Counted from the first letter of the stretch, positions 21,270 through 33,648 are shown. The stretch: DNA of 64,000 bases from Mesocentrotus franciscanus (GCA_037976565.1 CP137672.1:20298335-20362334), one strand, 5' to 3'. Program-made: numbers and translations. Notes: generated from the sequence alone by a model not told the origin.

Positions 21270-22235
21270 GTTGACAATGGTGATAATGATGATGATGAAG
21301 ACCATGGTAAATATGATGATACTGACGATGGCGACAATGTTGATAGTGATCACGGTGGTAGCACAGATTATGGTAATGATGATGATGGTGATAATATTTA
21401 AAATGATGGTGGTGGTGATGGCAGTTGTGATGGTAATGCTGGGAGTGATCACAATGATGGTGATGGTGATGATGATGGCGGTGATTATGATGTTGACAAT
21501 GATGGCGATGGTGATGGTGATGATGGTGATGATGATGAAGATGATGATGATGTTGATGATGGCTATGGTGATGATGATGAAGATGTTGACAACGATGGCA
21601 AAAATGATGATGGTGATGATGATGGTGATGATGTTGATGGTGATGATGACGCTGACGAAAACAACGCTGATGATGTTATGGATAATGACGATGATGATAG
21701 TGATGACGAGAGGAAAAAGAGATTATGATATCGTCGTTGATAGTGGTGATGACGTTAGTGATGGTGATGATGATGGCGATGGTGATGTTGATGATGGTGA
21801 TGATGATGGTGATGATGATGATGATGATGTTGATGATGGCGATGGTGATGGTGATGATGATGATGATCGTGATGATGATGATGTTGAAAATGATGGCGAT
21901 GGTGATGTTGATGGTAATGATGATGGTGATGATGATATTGATAATGATGGTGATGATGACGTTGACGATGACAATGATGATGATGTTATGGATAATGACG
22001 ATGATGATAGTGATGACGAGAGGAAAAAGAGATTATGATATCGTCGTTGATAGTGGTGATGACGTTAGTGATGGTGATGATGATGGCGATGGTGATGTTG
22101 ATGATGGTGATGATGATGGTGATGATGATGATGATGATGTTGATGATGGCGATGGTGATGGTGATGATGATGATGATGATGATGTTGACAACGATGGCGA
22201 TGGTGATGTTGATGATGGTAAGGGTAATTATCTTG
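21270..22235 (+). repeat. GATGGTGAT minisatellite with a 310-bp higher-order repeat
   Basis: Almost pure GAT, GGT and GTT triplets. A 310-bp unit beginning GATGTTATGGATAATGACG (about 21673 and 21983) is tandemly repeated, including the non-repeat island AGGAAAAAGAGATTATGATA. Long frames (Met/Val-rich or Asp/Gly-rich depending on phase) arise from the triplet periodicity and are not genes. Confidence 0.9.
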
Positions 22236-22892
22236 CACAAAAACACGTTGATATAGACAAAATCAAGATGGATCATACAGCGCAACGATTCACTGAAATA
22301 AATATTTCCCCCAAGATATAGGGACACCGAAGGGGTGGGCTGCAGTAATTTCATCCTAAATTTTTAGACAATTTTAAAGCGGTTTCAATGATGAGTTTGT
22401 TATAATACAATGTTTGTTTTCTCGGGATGGAAGGAATGGGGTAGGGGTGGTAGTGGCCGTTTCCGTTCGCCCATGTATCTCCCCTCCCCTCGGACACGAC
22501 AGGAGTCAGGCATTAAGATTTTGCATACGATGAATTATTTTGCTGCCTCATGAAAGTCATGCCATGGTCAAATAAATCTAAAATATATTTTCCCAGTACA
22601 CCATCTGCGGCAACAATTCGACAGAAATGATAGGGACTATTCGGAAGCGAAAGAGGGATATCTGAGTATAGAGAAAGAGAGATGGGGGTTGGGAATGGAA
22701 GGAACGTTGTCGAGTGATTACCCCCGTCCCAGAAATAAGTCGAGTGATTCAAATTCAAACTCAACAGATTAACGATCCATGTAAATGCGTTCCTGTGATC
22801 GGAAGTATTTACATTCTTGCCCTATCAGCCTCTTTCATACTTTTTTCCTGGTTATGCCACTGCTGGTCGCTATGCTTCGTAAAATGTCGGTC
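22236..22892. other. AT-rich tail shared with 49750-50420, no gene seen
   Basis: Aligns with unit C from AATTATCTTGCACAAAA onward. No supported coding region. Confidence 0.5.
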
Positions 22893-23113
22893 TACCCCTT
22901 TGGCAAGACATTAATCTACATTTGCCACACTTGAACCTGGTGTAATTAGTGGATACCTGGTAGGATTCATTCCTTGACTGCACTGAGCGCTACGGTTGCT
23001 CGAGCTAAAGCCGGGGTCATAATATCCAAAGTCCTTTGTAAGCGCATAAAGAAGTTATATCATATTTGATATGCCTATATGCAAGACCGGTATATTATTA
23101 TTATTATTATCAT
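22893..23113 (+). repeat. SINE body and ATT tail, head missing
   Basis: Contains CTTTGGCAAGACATTAATCT, GGATACCTGGTAGGATTCAT, CATAATATCCAAAGTCC, TTTGTAAGCGCATAAAG and an ATT tail. The same tail is kept at 37471-37578 (unit B) and 59043-59140 (unit C), so this insertion is older than the duplication. Confidence 0.8.
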
Positions 23114-23577
23114 AATTGTTGGTTCAATGCTAGTTTCTTCCTATTTACTGTCACGTTTTGTGTACATACAGTAGTGACAGAGTGCATCTATTTTATTTCA
23201 TTAAATTTTATTTACTTTGAAATATGTTTTCATTGTAATGATGTTAGTGCTTCATCTTTATGACAGATCTTTATGACAGTGACATGTACCTTGCTAGATA
23301 AAGAAATTCAATATATATTTTTAGGCTTATCATACATTTTTGTTGTGTGTTATACGTCTAGCCTTTCGAGTTAAAAATAGACCTTTGTAACAATTTGAGT
23401 GGTGTGTTAACTAAAGTACGAAATAATAACAAAAAACAGGAAAAGGAAAAACAAAATCAGAGAGAAAAGTCGATGAATTGTGAAAAAGGAGCTATGTGAA
23501 AGAAATTAGCCAAAAAACAAAACAGTTTTGAATATTAGAAACTGAGATAACGAGATGTATATGTTGATCTAAAAATA

Positions 23578-23793
23578 GTGGTAGAGCAATGGTCTCGTAG
23601 CCATTATCAGTGCACAATGCATTTCAAGGAATATTCCTACCAGGAACCCATTTACCTCACCTGGGTGGAGTGTGGCATACGTAGATTAATGTCTTGCCAA
23701 AGGACGTTAGCGTCGTGACAAGGATTCGAACCCCGTACCTTGTGGTTCACAGTCCGGATACTTATCCACTGGACCACAAAACTTCTACTATTG
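23578..23793 (-). repeat. tRNA-derived SINE, minus strand
   Basis: In reverse: head GTGGTCCAGTGGATAAGTAT with B box GGGTTCGAATCC, then CCTTTGGCAAGACATTAATC, CACCCAGGTGAGGTAAATGG and TTCCTGGTAGGAATATTCC. No ATT tail is visible at its end. The head differs from that at 20498, so it may be a different subfamily. Confidence 0.8.
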
Positions 23794-25232
23794 ATTTTGA
23801 TCAATATTTACATAAATTCATTTTACATGTTTATGTTATAAGTTGTCAATAATATGTCTTCTACTTAAGTCACTATAATCGCATTCCCACTCCCTTTATT
23901 TTCTCTAGCTTTTCGAACGGTTTCATGGACCTGGTTATGGTTTTTTGCTGTATTGCTATATAATACTCTTCAATTAAAAAAAATGGTTATAAAACATTAC
24001 ATTTACGTGTATATGATTATACAAGCTTAGCAATTAAATACAAATATATATTCTAAGTCATTTTGCTTGTCAGAACGAACGACAGAGTTTCTTGACATTG
24101 CATCAACATGACATCACTTCTCCAATATAAAAATATCATAATAACGGGATCTCAAATCTTCATAGAATCATGACTTCAGTATTCTTTTAATTGTTTACCA
24201 TTCATTTTCTCTATTAATCTGCTTTCCTCAAGAGAAACATGCTAGTAAGGTTGAATAGCGCCCTTTAACGAATCTTCAGACTAACAGGAAACTCACCTCT
24301 AAAACCCAATATATGAATTAAATCTAATTATTCATCGATTGTATGTTTGTTAGGCAAATATATCACTTCAAGCTGCAATTGATTCAAAAGGTGCACATAA
24401 ATAGTTGATAACAAGCAAATTATAATATAAAACAAAATTAGGTAATGCAAAGTTTTGGGAAATTCTGAAATTGGATGAATAGTAATTCTTTAAATTGTTG
24501 ATATATTTGGATGCCCCTGTGGATGTTTTATAAGCACTACAAAATTTAGCCCCTAAAACACTTTTGCTTTTGAGCAAATTGAATAATCAAAATTTACCGG
24601 TGCTCCCGGTAAATTTCAAATATTTCAAATAGCGCCTTAGGCCATTCCATGGTAGCTGTGACCATGAAAATCTCAGATTATGCAGTTCTGATATATAATT
24701 TCCAAACGGGAATAGCAAATTGGTCGATTGTAGTCAAGAAACATTGTTTTAAAGCTAGAGTAATATCAGTCTTGATAGGGCGCTGTACAACATAAAGAGT
24801 TTATTATTTACAATTTCATCACTTTAGACTCGATTTCAACCGCGACAACGATCATTGAATATTGTAAAATCGCATATGCTTCCAATATGTTCATTTGAAC
24901 CAAATTCATGACCCCATACCAAAACTTTGTAATACCTTTAAGCAATATAACACAATTGTTAGATCACACTAGGTCCGCTGTAGACAGACAATGGTGCGCT
25001 TAGAAACTACTGCATTAAGCGCCTAATAAATGTTGTGTACTATTATTATTATTAAAGCCGCAAAACACGTTTTATGTAGGCCTACACTGAAATACAGAAT
25101 AGTACAAACAAACAGAGGACACCACATGTATATAAAGACCACTATAGATACTTGGAGCGGGGGTTCCTTTAAACACTGTTTCTTATAGTATTCATGAGGT
25201 AACCGGGACCAATGTATAAGAGTACCGAAGCT
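23794..25232. other. AT-rich sequence, no gene seen
   Basis: The part at 24060-24370 aligns with 38825-39130. A weak SINE tail (GCGCCTAATAAATGTTG then ATT repeats) lies at 25015-25062. Otherwise nothing is recognised. Confidence 0.5.
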
Positions 25233-25600
25233 GTGACGTCATAAAAATCTATTTTTGGAATTTCTTAATTTTTTCTTCATTTTCCGAAAGAGCATCAAGA
25301 ATAATGTCCAAATGTCGAAAACCAATTGAATATGTTAAGTATTGGCGGAAAAATGACCATCTGAATAAAAAGATTGCCTATGGGAACTCAGTGTTATATT
25401 GCTCTGGTTCATAACATTAGGAGCCAGAGCAATATAACACTGAGTTCCTATAGGGAATCTTTTTATTCAGATGGTCATATCCCCGCCAATACTTAACATA
25501 TTCAATTGGTTTTCGACATTTGGACACTATTTTTGGTGGTTTTTCGGAAAAATGAAGAAAAAATTGAGAAATTCCAAAAATAGATTTTTGATGACGTCAC
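25233..25600. mobile_element. 368-bp foldback (hairpin) element
   Basis: Two arms of about 175 bp are near-perfect inverted copies around a loop of about 15 bases near 25416 (GCTCTGG...CCAGAGC). The outer ends are GTGACGTCAT and ATGACGTCAC. It is absent from the aligned part of unit C near 39350. No coding capacity. Confidence 0.85.
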
Positions 25601-25849
25601 ACTTCACCACTCTATACACAGTATTTATGGTATTGTATGATCGGTCTTTAATAATGTATGTACAGTGATTAAAATATCACCCTGTTCTTTTCACCCAAGT
25701 CAGTATTAACTAAATGCTCATTGTTGTGTATTACTACTTGTTTTTCTGCAATATTGTAATAGAATGGAGGATTTTAGAGTTCCTATATATTCGAGCGAAA
25801 CGGGCAAGGATGTGCACGAATATCGTCCTATTCAGGCAGCAAGATGTCA

Positions 25850-26535
25850 GAACATATGTTTTTTGTATCTTGTCTAGTGTACTTTGATGACGAAATGACA
25901 TTTCAGAAACAGTAAAGAACCCTCCTTTTTTTGCTCACTTGCTTCACTCACTCGCAAAACTTAGAACCAGGATGGCTTCTGACCCCAAGATGCCCGAATA
26001 TTCTCATATACATGTACATTATACGGGCAGTGAGGTGCATAAATATCCTTATATTCGGCAGTGAGATGTTTGTCATAATCTTATATTTTATCATACAGTA
26101 TTTGATGGCGAAATGGCATTTCAAAGATAGTGCAGTACCCTCCTTCTGCTCACTTGCTTTGCTCACTCGCAAAACTTAGAACCAGGATGGCTTCTGACCC
26201 CAAGATGCCCGAATATTCTCAAAAATATTATACGGTCATGCAGCGAGGTGCATGAATATCCTTATATTCGGCGGTGAAATGCATGAATGTCATAATCTTA
26301 TATCTTATAATACAGTATTTTTATGATGAAAGGCATATTCACCATAATGAAATGTCTCTTATTTTTTTGTAAATAGGACGAGCCCGGGCAACAAGTTACC
26401 CGAATATCCTCGTATTCGGGCTGCGGAGTGAATGGATAATGATTTCAGAACCTACCTAACGTATTTTAATGACGAATTAACATTTTAAACCATGATTAAA
26501 GTGTCTGGTTTATTTTGTCCTTTTTTAATATTTAG
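25850..26535. repeat. ~215-bp tandem repeats, two good copies and a decayed third
   Basis: CTCACTCGCAAAACTTAGAA and CCAAGATGCCCGAATATTCT recur at about 25950 and 26165, with a weaker CCCGAATATCCTCGTATTCG near 26398. Unit C has only the flanks joined (near 39550). Confidence 0.75.
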
Positions 26536-28711
26536 AATGGTTGATACTCGGGCAAGAGGCGTGTCAGCTCCCTTTTCGAAAATGGGTCCATGGGCTTATG
26601 GATATACATTCAGTCGGCCTTATGTGATTGGTTGATTTCGCGATCTTGGGGGAGTGGCTTTAAAGCAAAGGAAATAATGTCACGTAATAGTTTTAGTGCA
26701 CCCACAGGTCTGACGACGTCAGTTGTTATTCACAATTCTTCTCTTTTTCATCGCGACACCATGCTAATGTCAGCTTGAGAGAGAGTCAGCAATGGTTTCT
26801 TAATTTTCGAAACTCCTGTCGGCGTAAAGGGTAAGTTTTGGTTTTAAACATTTGTTTAAAATTTTAATTTCATCAATAGTTTTTCAATATTGCAGCATTA
26901 CATAGTTTGATGGTCCAGTCCAAGATCAGAGGTACCGTAACTGGGTGGTCCCTGGTTTGAAACCCAAGTTGATGCGCGAATACCCTTTTGTGAGGAATTT
27001 ATTCAAATTTACTCGAATTTACTCAAAGTCCTATGTCTCCCTGATTGCTTAGCTACAAACGTAAGTAATTGCTTTCTGAGCAATCGGGTGAAAATAAATC
27101 ATCAATAATCAATCACTTTCACTGGGCTTTTGCTTTATTTTCATGACGTCAAGTTTGATTTAATGGGTGCTCCTTCAAATGCTCCGCGGGCTTCATTTTG
27201 TCTAAGACTGGGTAAAGATTATAGGGTTGCAATTTGGTTAACGTCAGGATTAGCGTTATATTTGGTGTTGCATTTGTGTCAAGTTTAGAGTTAGATTTAG
27301 ATTTGCAATTGGGTTTAGGCCCAATTTAGAGTTAGATTTGGGGTTGAAATAGGTTTATGTCTGGTTTAGCGTTAGAATTAACTTTGGCCAGGGGTTGAAT
27401 TAGAATTTTGTTAAGACCACGGAGCATTTAGCGGCCAAAGCATATATATTTCAGAACGCCAAAATACCCTTCAAAGTTTTGATTATTTCTTTATTTCAAT
27501 ATGTTCTCTATTTTAGAGTGGTGAGAATAAACGCTTTCCTGTTGGTATTGAACGTTCTTGGATATACAGATCTTTGTCAGTGCATGCGATTCTGGTGAGT
27601 TGCATTTCACCCCTTTTTCAAATGGCATGTATACACGGTGTCTCAGAAAAATGCATCGAGTTTTAAACATCTCTAAGAGAAGGACTATACTGAACCAACT
27701 GAACCAACTGAACCAACAATAAACGTTCGTAGGTTCTGCCATTGGAATATAATCTGGAATTGATTTGAAGTTATGCTGATTTCTTCAAAAATTCTGTTGA
27801 ATGTTGGGTCGTAAAAAAATATGATGACAACACATCAAATAAACTTGTACATCGTCTTGTGTGCTCCGTTTTACTCGTGTTTCATTATTACAAAAATACA
27901 TTGGATTATTAAAATTAGTTTTTGTGAAATATGTATTTCTGTTATAGGTTTTCCCGGCCAATTCCGCAACATTAATAATCCAATTCATTTTACGTGCATT
28001 CAATCGAAAATAATCTAGCTTGGCCTTACTATTTGATATATCAAATGTTTTGATCTGTGCATTCACTTTTTCGTCAGTCAAATAAACATGTTTCTCATTC
28101 AAATTAACATGTGTTATGCAATGCACGCTTTTCGTTAACTGTTCATTCAATTTAGCATGACATGATCACGGGATCACATATTCATTTTAAGCATCCAATT
28201 TAGCACGTCGTTCATTCAAATTAGCAAAACTTATCATCACGTATTATATGTGTTTTGTTCCCTTCAAAGTGTGTATTTTAACAATGTGTTACACACATAT
28301 TGATGTCTTCAAAGAACAAATACCTGAAAATATCTCTTATTATCTGCCCTTTCTAAGAAACAATTATCTGCCGTACACCAACAAAAATGAAGTGCTAATA
28401 AAGAGGTGCTGCGTATTTTAAAGGAGTTGCACTTGTCGTACTCAATTTTAGCACCTAAAGTGCCATTTCTGACAAAAACTTTTGCGGGGCGGAAGAAAAG
28501 TGAGCTAAAAACAAGTGTTGAGCCATGGGAATCAATGAGGCCAATTAGCATCTGAAGAGCTATGAAAATTTCGCATATAAATTTCATAGTTTTTAAAAGG
28601 TTTTTGTACGCCTTTTAAAAAGGTTTTTGTCTACTTCAAGTACATTAAATAATCGATTGTCTCAGTCAGCGTCTATCATAGAAACAGCGTCTCTAATACA
28701 GTGCACCCCCA
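26536..28711. other. Start of unit B, no gene seen
   Basis: Aligns with 39550-39970/40353-42049 of unit C and with 1-740, 1293-2035 and 8404-8591 of unit A. It includes GGTTTAG-type repeats at 27218-27412. It keeps the empty sites for the unit A elements: near 27660 for the 551-bp element, near 28390 for the long-TIR element and near 28576 for the Helitron. Confidence 0.6.
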
Positions 28712-29398
28712 CTTTTTCAAGTATCCCAAAATGGCCCCTTTTTCACATAGGAAAAATACCACCTTCCCCTACTGATAAGTGCTCCCTTTTAATCTTGACA
28801 CGTGCCACTGTTTCTTTCTAATAAGTGCCCTTTTTCTTTCTGATTAATGTCCCTTTTCTTTTTTAATATGAGCACTTTCCCCTTCTCATAAATTCCCCCT
28901 TCTCACACCTTTGTTAAATTCCTCCATTTAAATCTGATAGGTGCCCCTTTTCCCTCGACAAGTGCCCATTTCATTTGTATTGATTGCCCCTTTCCATTCT
29001 CATACGTGCCCCTATTCATCTCAGGTGAGTGCCCCTTACCACCTCTGATAAGTGCTGGGAGTTGCCCCTTTTACTTCGACAAGTGCCTATTTTCCTTGGT
29101 ATGCCCTCTGTTTCATTCTTATAAGTGCCACTTTTCATATCTAGTGAGTGCCCCTATTCAAATTTGAGAGGATCCCCCTTTTGACTTTATAGTAAGTGCC
29201 CCTTTTCATTTTTAATAAAAGCGCCTTCCCCTTCTCACGAATGCCCCTATTATCTGAAAGGTGCGAGAAGTGCCCAATTTTCACTTCTGATTTTTACTTT
29301 GAGACGTGCTCCTTTTATTTTCTAGTAAGTGTCCGTTTTTTCCTTTGCAAAAATGCCCCTTTTTCCTTTCACCAGAAAATGTGCCCCTAGTTTAAAGC
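28712..29398. repeat. GTGCCCC minisatellite upstream of TRIM B
   Basis: Same degenerate 22-30-bp unit as at 10588, ending at the shared GTGCCCCTAGTTTAAAGC, with several unit deletions relative to A. Confidence 0.8.
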
Positions 29399-29891
29399 CA
29401 AAAGTGTTGTAAATAGCCCTCCAAGTGCTGAAAAGAGCACTTTAGTTTTTAAAGTGTACAATGACGAATATACAACGTGGATTTATTCAAACCCGCTTAG
29501 AATGATACATTTAGATTAAATTGTTAGTATAGAATTAAAGGATATTTATCGGTATGTGCATGGGAGGGGGCAGATTAAAGTTTATTGGTTAAAATAAGTT
29601 TCTTTCGATGTTATTTGCCCCCTTATGTTCATAACGAAGAAAATATATACCCTCCAATTTTAATGCATCAGCGATATGAGATTATACAACATTGGGTAAT
29701 TTTCGACATTTAAAAACGAAACGATGGTTATTTTGCCATTGGTACTTCGTGATTCAAATTCAAACAAATGTGGATACATTTTCCACCCTCTCCCATTTTC
29801 AATGAATGACGACTACCTTGAGCACTCCACCCCGAATAAAACCCCCAAAATACGTTTGCCTGTTTTTTATTTATTCATTATTTTTGGCAAT

Positions 29892-30282
29892 GCCTACCTG
29901 GCTTCCTGGCTGCCACCGTCAGTTGCTGGCGATTGGCGACCACATCTGCACATCTTCTTGTCTTTCTCCATTTATTTTTATCCTGTGCTAATCTTTTGGC
30001 TTCTAAATATATGAGACCTGTCCATTCTTTGATGTTATCAAACCACTGCTCTCTTTGTCTGCCACTTTCCCTTTTCCTTCTACTTGGCTTTCTATTATTT
30101 GTGCTGCTAAGGGGCTCCCACTGCCACGCAAAATATGTCCAAAGTAAACCCATCTTGAGGCGAGCCACTTTTCCAAGGAGATCTCTTTCTGTGTTCAGTT
30201 CTTGTAGAACACTGAGGTTAGTTCTTTTGTCCTTTTGTCCTCCAGAACCACATTTCTGCTGCCATGATGGGATTTTCATCGG
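29892..30282 (-). pseudogene. LINE ORF2 C-terminal fragment inserted in unit B
   Basis: The minus strand encodes a fragment with GKVARLKMGLLWTYFAWQ, GRQREQWFDNIKEWTGL and AKRLAQDKNKWRK, typical of the extreme C-terminus of some non-LTR reverse transcriptases. TTTTGGCAAT (29882-29891) and TTTTGACAAT (30283-30292) flank it as a probable 10-bp target duplication, and units A and C lack it. It is far too short to be active. Confidence 0.8.
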
Positions 30283-30292
30283 TTTTGACAAT

Positions 30293-31298
30293 AAGGGAAC
30301 TATAATTATAAAACTATTTACATGGTCATCAGGTAGCCTACTAGGTTAAAAGCGCGAACGAAAGAAAGTAAATTAAAATCCTTACATTTTTATGGAATTT
30401 TCAGAGGAAAAAGTACATAATATTATACAACATGATGTTAATTTGAAAGATCATGTTATGAAATTGAATGCTCGAGATATCACCTTTCCGTAGGTGCCGG
30501 TGAATTTGAATGAATTTTGGTACATGCGCCAGATGTAATGCACAATTTGTAATTAAGGACAACCTCCGACGAAAATGATGTCTGCCCTAAATAGGCCGGT
30601 CTACTAACATATTCAAATTTTATGTATACTTTTTAAACAGGTTGTTCTTGACAACCCAAAAGCATAGGCTTGTCCGACATAACAACAAGTAATGTATGCA
30701 GACTGGATTCCAAGTAATGAAGTTCATTCATTGATAACAGGTTAATGGAATAACGCGTCACTAGGTTCCCAAGAAAGAAACATCCATACAATTGCTTTAT
30801 ATGTTAGCACACCGGGCTATTGAATGCATGTTTTATCACATTGACTGAAATCACTTCAAAATTGGCCTGGAAAACCTGTATTTTTCCATGGTTTCTCTAT
30901 TTGACATTATACTTGTTTTCTCTCTCTTTTAGTGAGGGATCTGACGCATGCCTGTATTTACGAGCGGTGAACAGTGAAATGAGATCATCTTTAATTCGTC
31001 GCTTCTCAGCAACTCCTAGTAGTAATTAGATATCAGATCGACGATGTTGTAGAGGTTAATGTTAGAACATAGATGGCATGAATTCTCAACCCAACCCATT
31101 TCCTCCTCAAAATGTATTTTTATTGTGTAATTAACATTGCCAGATCACTAGATGTATAGTACACCTTTTAAGAGATAATGAAATGAAGTGAAATTTCTGT
31201 TTTAATGTTTCGTGAACTTCTTTATTTACATGTACTATGATAAAGACACGATTGTTTGGGAGATTTATTTTTGTCTCATGTTTTGAAATTGTACAGTA
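30293..31298. other. Conserved upstream block of TRIM B
   Basis: Aligned with 12215-13277. It includes an acceptor-like CTCTCTTTTAG before TGAGGGATCTGACGCATGC (about 30934) and TTGTACAG just before the TRIM ATG. No other feature seen. Confidence 0.4.
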
Positions 31299-33026
31299 AT
31301 GGCTTCACCTGAACAGACCATTTCACGCACTTTGGATTGTCCTCTTTGTTCAGAATTACTCAGTGATCCCAAGCAGTTATCATGTTCGCATACACTTTGT
31401 AAAAGATGTCTAGACAACATCCTGGCATGCTCTTGGCAAACTGAAACAGTAAATTCTTTGACATGTCCGATATGTCGAAGCGTAACAGATGTCAAGCATG
31501 GCGATGTGATGAATCTAAATACAAATGTTCCTCTTAAGTCTCTGGTTATGGATCTCAGAAACAGCCAGCAGCTCTGTGACTGTGAGGTGTGCCAAACGGG
31601 TCCGAAGGCGGTGCATTTCTGCCAGGAATGCGGAAAGAACATGTGTAACGAGTGTCTGGAGAATCACAACAAATGGCCACCCAACCTCAAGCATACGGTC
31701 GTGTTCTTGAAGGATATTCAAGGGCGCAGGTTTGTTTTCGGGAAGAAGGTCAGCTACTGCCAGGAGCACGACGAATCGGACGGACAGCAGAATATCTGCT
31801 CTGACATCTGCCTTACTTGCAAGAAGTTCATCTGTATGAGATGCAGGATGCTGTTCCACGAGAAGAAAGGCCACACTGTTAAAGATGCTGGAGAATACAA
31901 CATATCTATCCAGACGAATATCCAAATACTGCAAGCAGTAGGCGAGGCGAGAGCCGCAACCATCAAGATTCATCTGGCTGCTATTGAGAGTCAGATGAAG
32001 CGCGTTACTGATCACATTGACGGAATATATGATGAGATCACCAACGTGTATGTAGAATCATTCAATAAGTTGAAAGAGAGTAAATTAGCATTATTCGAGC
32101 AGGTGGATGCACAGAAAGGGTCATTATGCCAACGTTTGCAGAAAATGAAGGGTGATCATGAAAGGTTGGTTGCTAGTCTAGAAAGTGCGAGTGTGTTGTT
32201 GGGCAGCAGCTTGAAGGCTTCTCTGGGTGGAGATATCATTGCTATTCGTGATTCACTGTCTGATGAGCTTCAAAGTCTGATAGATCGGGAGGATCCGGAC
32301 TATCAGCTTGTTATTGATGTCGCTGATCGGGCAGAGGATTTGTTCTTCAGACCAGACCAACAAGACCCTTTGAGCATCGGGAATTTCTGTGTAAAGTATG
32401 AAATGGTTCGTAGTGTGAAACTCTCAGGTCGAATGAACTCCTTGGCTTCTTCGGTCGATGGTCGAATGGCAGTAGGGTATTGTGGAGGAGGGATCGAGTT
32501 CGTATCTGAGCATGGGCAATTCCAGCAGACAGTCCTCAACGATATCAAGATTCGTGGAGCAAGATTCCTCTCTGATGGTGGGTACGTTGTCCTTGATGTG
32601 AGCAACAACATCACCACGTACTCACACGAGTGTGCGAAGTCGGATGCAAGGTTTGCGACACTGTGTCCCGATGAAGGCGGGGTCGGAAGCCTAGCTGTAT
32701 GCAGTATCGATCAGATATATGTCGGCTACTGCAAAGCAAAGAAGATCCAAGCGTTCCCCCCAGGAGGTGGAACTGCTATCAGGGAGATAGAGTGCAATGG
32801 TTTCGAACCTAAGCAGATCACTTGTCTCGATGACTCCCTGATCATCAACCATAGCACTTCAACGACGATATTTGGCCGAGACGGCGTTGTGAAACACAGG
32901 ATAAAGAGATCGAACGGTTATCCATACAGTACCGTAACTCAAGACAACTCCATTCTTATCGCATGGGTCAATCATGACCAAGGGTTGGTGACTATCGAAA
33001 AGTTCACCAACAGCTTGAAGCCGTAG
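31299..33026 (+). pseudogene. TRIM-type E3 ligase, copy B, truncated by a stop codon
   Basis: 575 codons are open. All eight RING zinc ligands are kept (Cys14, 17, 29, His31, Cys34, 37, 56, 59), as are both B-boxes, the coiled-coil region and most of the propeller-like part. After FTNSLKP the sisters have GTG but this copy has TAG (33024-33026). The former frame continues in register for 42 more codons to TAA at 33153-33155, so the last blade strands (ending ACLP) are lost. The linker before B-box 2 (QGRRFVFGKKVS) is three residues shorter than in copy C. It could still be a shorter functional protein, because the RING and B-boxes are intact, but loss of the propeller's closing strands and the scrambled 3' flank favour a recent pseudogene. 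Confidence 0.85.
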
Positions 33027-33102
33027 AAGACTCTCTTGTCGGACTACAAGATTGATAAGTCTGAGATGAATTGGTATTACCTCCAGGTTTTCACATCTGG
33101 AG

Positions 33103-33447
33103 CAGTTGCCTTCTGTACTTCAGACAGACTCTACATACTGGCATGCCTACCATAATGGGAAATTGCCTACATGGCATTGTTGAGTCGATTCTAATGATGT
33201 GAACTACTTCCGGGTATGCCGATGTAGAGGAATTGTTTTTAACAGACTCTACATGTTGGCATGTCCGCGATAAACGAAATAAGTCCTGGGAATTATTGAC
33301 ATGGTTGAGTCCATTATAACGGTGTGAACTACTTTCAGGTATCACGAGTTGCTTTCTGTAGTCTAACTGATTCTACGTATAGGTATGTCCACAATGAAGT
33401 GGATCAAGTTCTTGGAATTGTTGACACGGTTTAATCGATGTTAACCT
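33103..33447 (+). repeat. Three degenerate repeats of the TRIM B 3' end
   Basis: Segments resembling the last codons and 3' flank (CAGACTCTACATACTGGCAT, AACAGACTCTACATGTTGGC, TAACTGATTCTACGTATAGG, each followed by TTGTTGA/TTATTGAC-type text) occur at about 33103, 33241 and 33347. Units A and C have only one. Confidence 0.7.
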
Positions 33448-33529
33448 AATGATAAAATAATAGTTATAAGTTTGTTTGACCAGAAAGGCCTCGTCAGCAT
33501 CAATACTGTTCTTCTTAAGGGCCCTACAA

Positions 33530-33648
33530 TCATTATTACCTCAGCAATTGTCAGGTACCCATTTACACCTGAGTCGAGAATGGCAAATGCGGGTAAACAT
33601 CTTGATCCAAGAATGTAAGCACCCAGCGAGGATTTAACTCAGGACATC
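33530..33648 (-). repeat. SINE fragment, minus strand (unit B)
   Basis: Orthologous to 15318-15434, with the same TCAGCAATTGTCAGGTACCC and GGGTAAACATCTTGATCC. Confidence 0.75.

Larger units (their letters stand above)
1..26979. repeat. Tandem segmental duplication, unit A
   Basis: First of three collinear units. Base 1 aligns with about 26980 and about 40353, and similarity then recurs block by block through the TRIM gene and its downstream region. Unit A begins before the window. It is the longest because it holds a 6.4-kb long-TIR element, a Helitron, a 551-bp TIR element and a LINE that the other two units lack at those positions. The boundaries are arbitrary because the duplication is head-to-tail and continuous. 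Confidence 0.85.

Noticed and set aside
21268..22321. Long open frames in the GATG repeats (also 48808-49287 and the minus-strand frames)
   Set aside because: Triplet periodicity keeps several frames open at once, giving Met/Val-, Asp/Gly- or Ser/Pro-rich text with no domain.
26905..26970. Possible tRNA head (GGTTTGAAACCC B-box-like)
   Set aside because: The A box is poor, no acceptor stem pairs, and the unit C equivalent is cut by an insertion.
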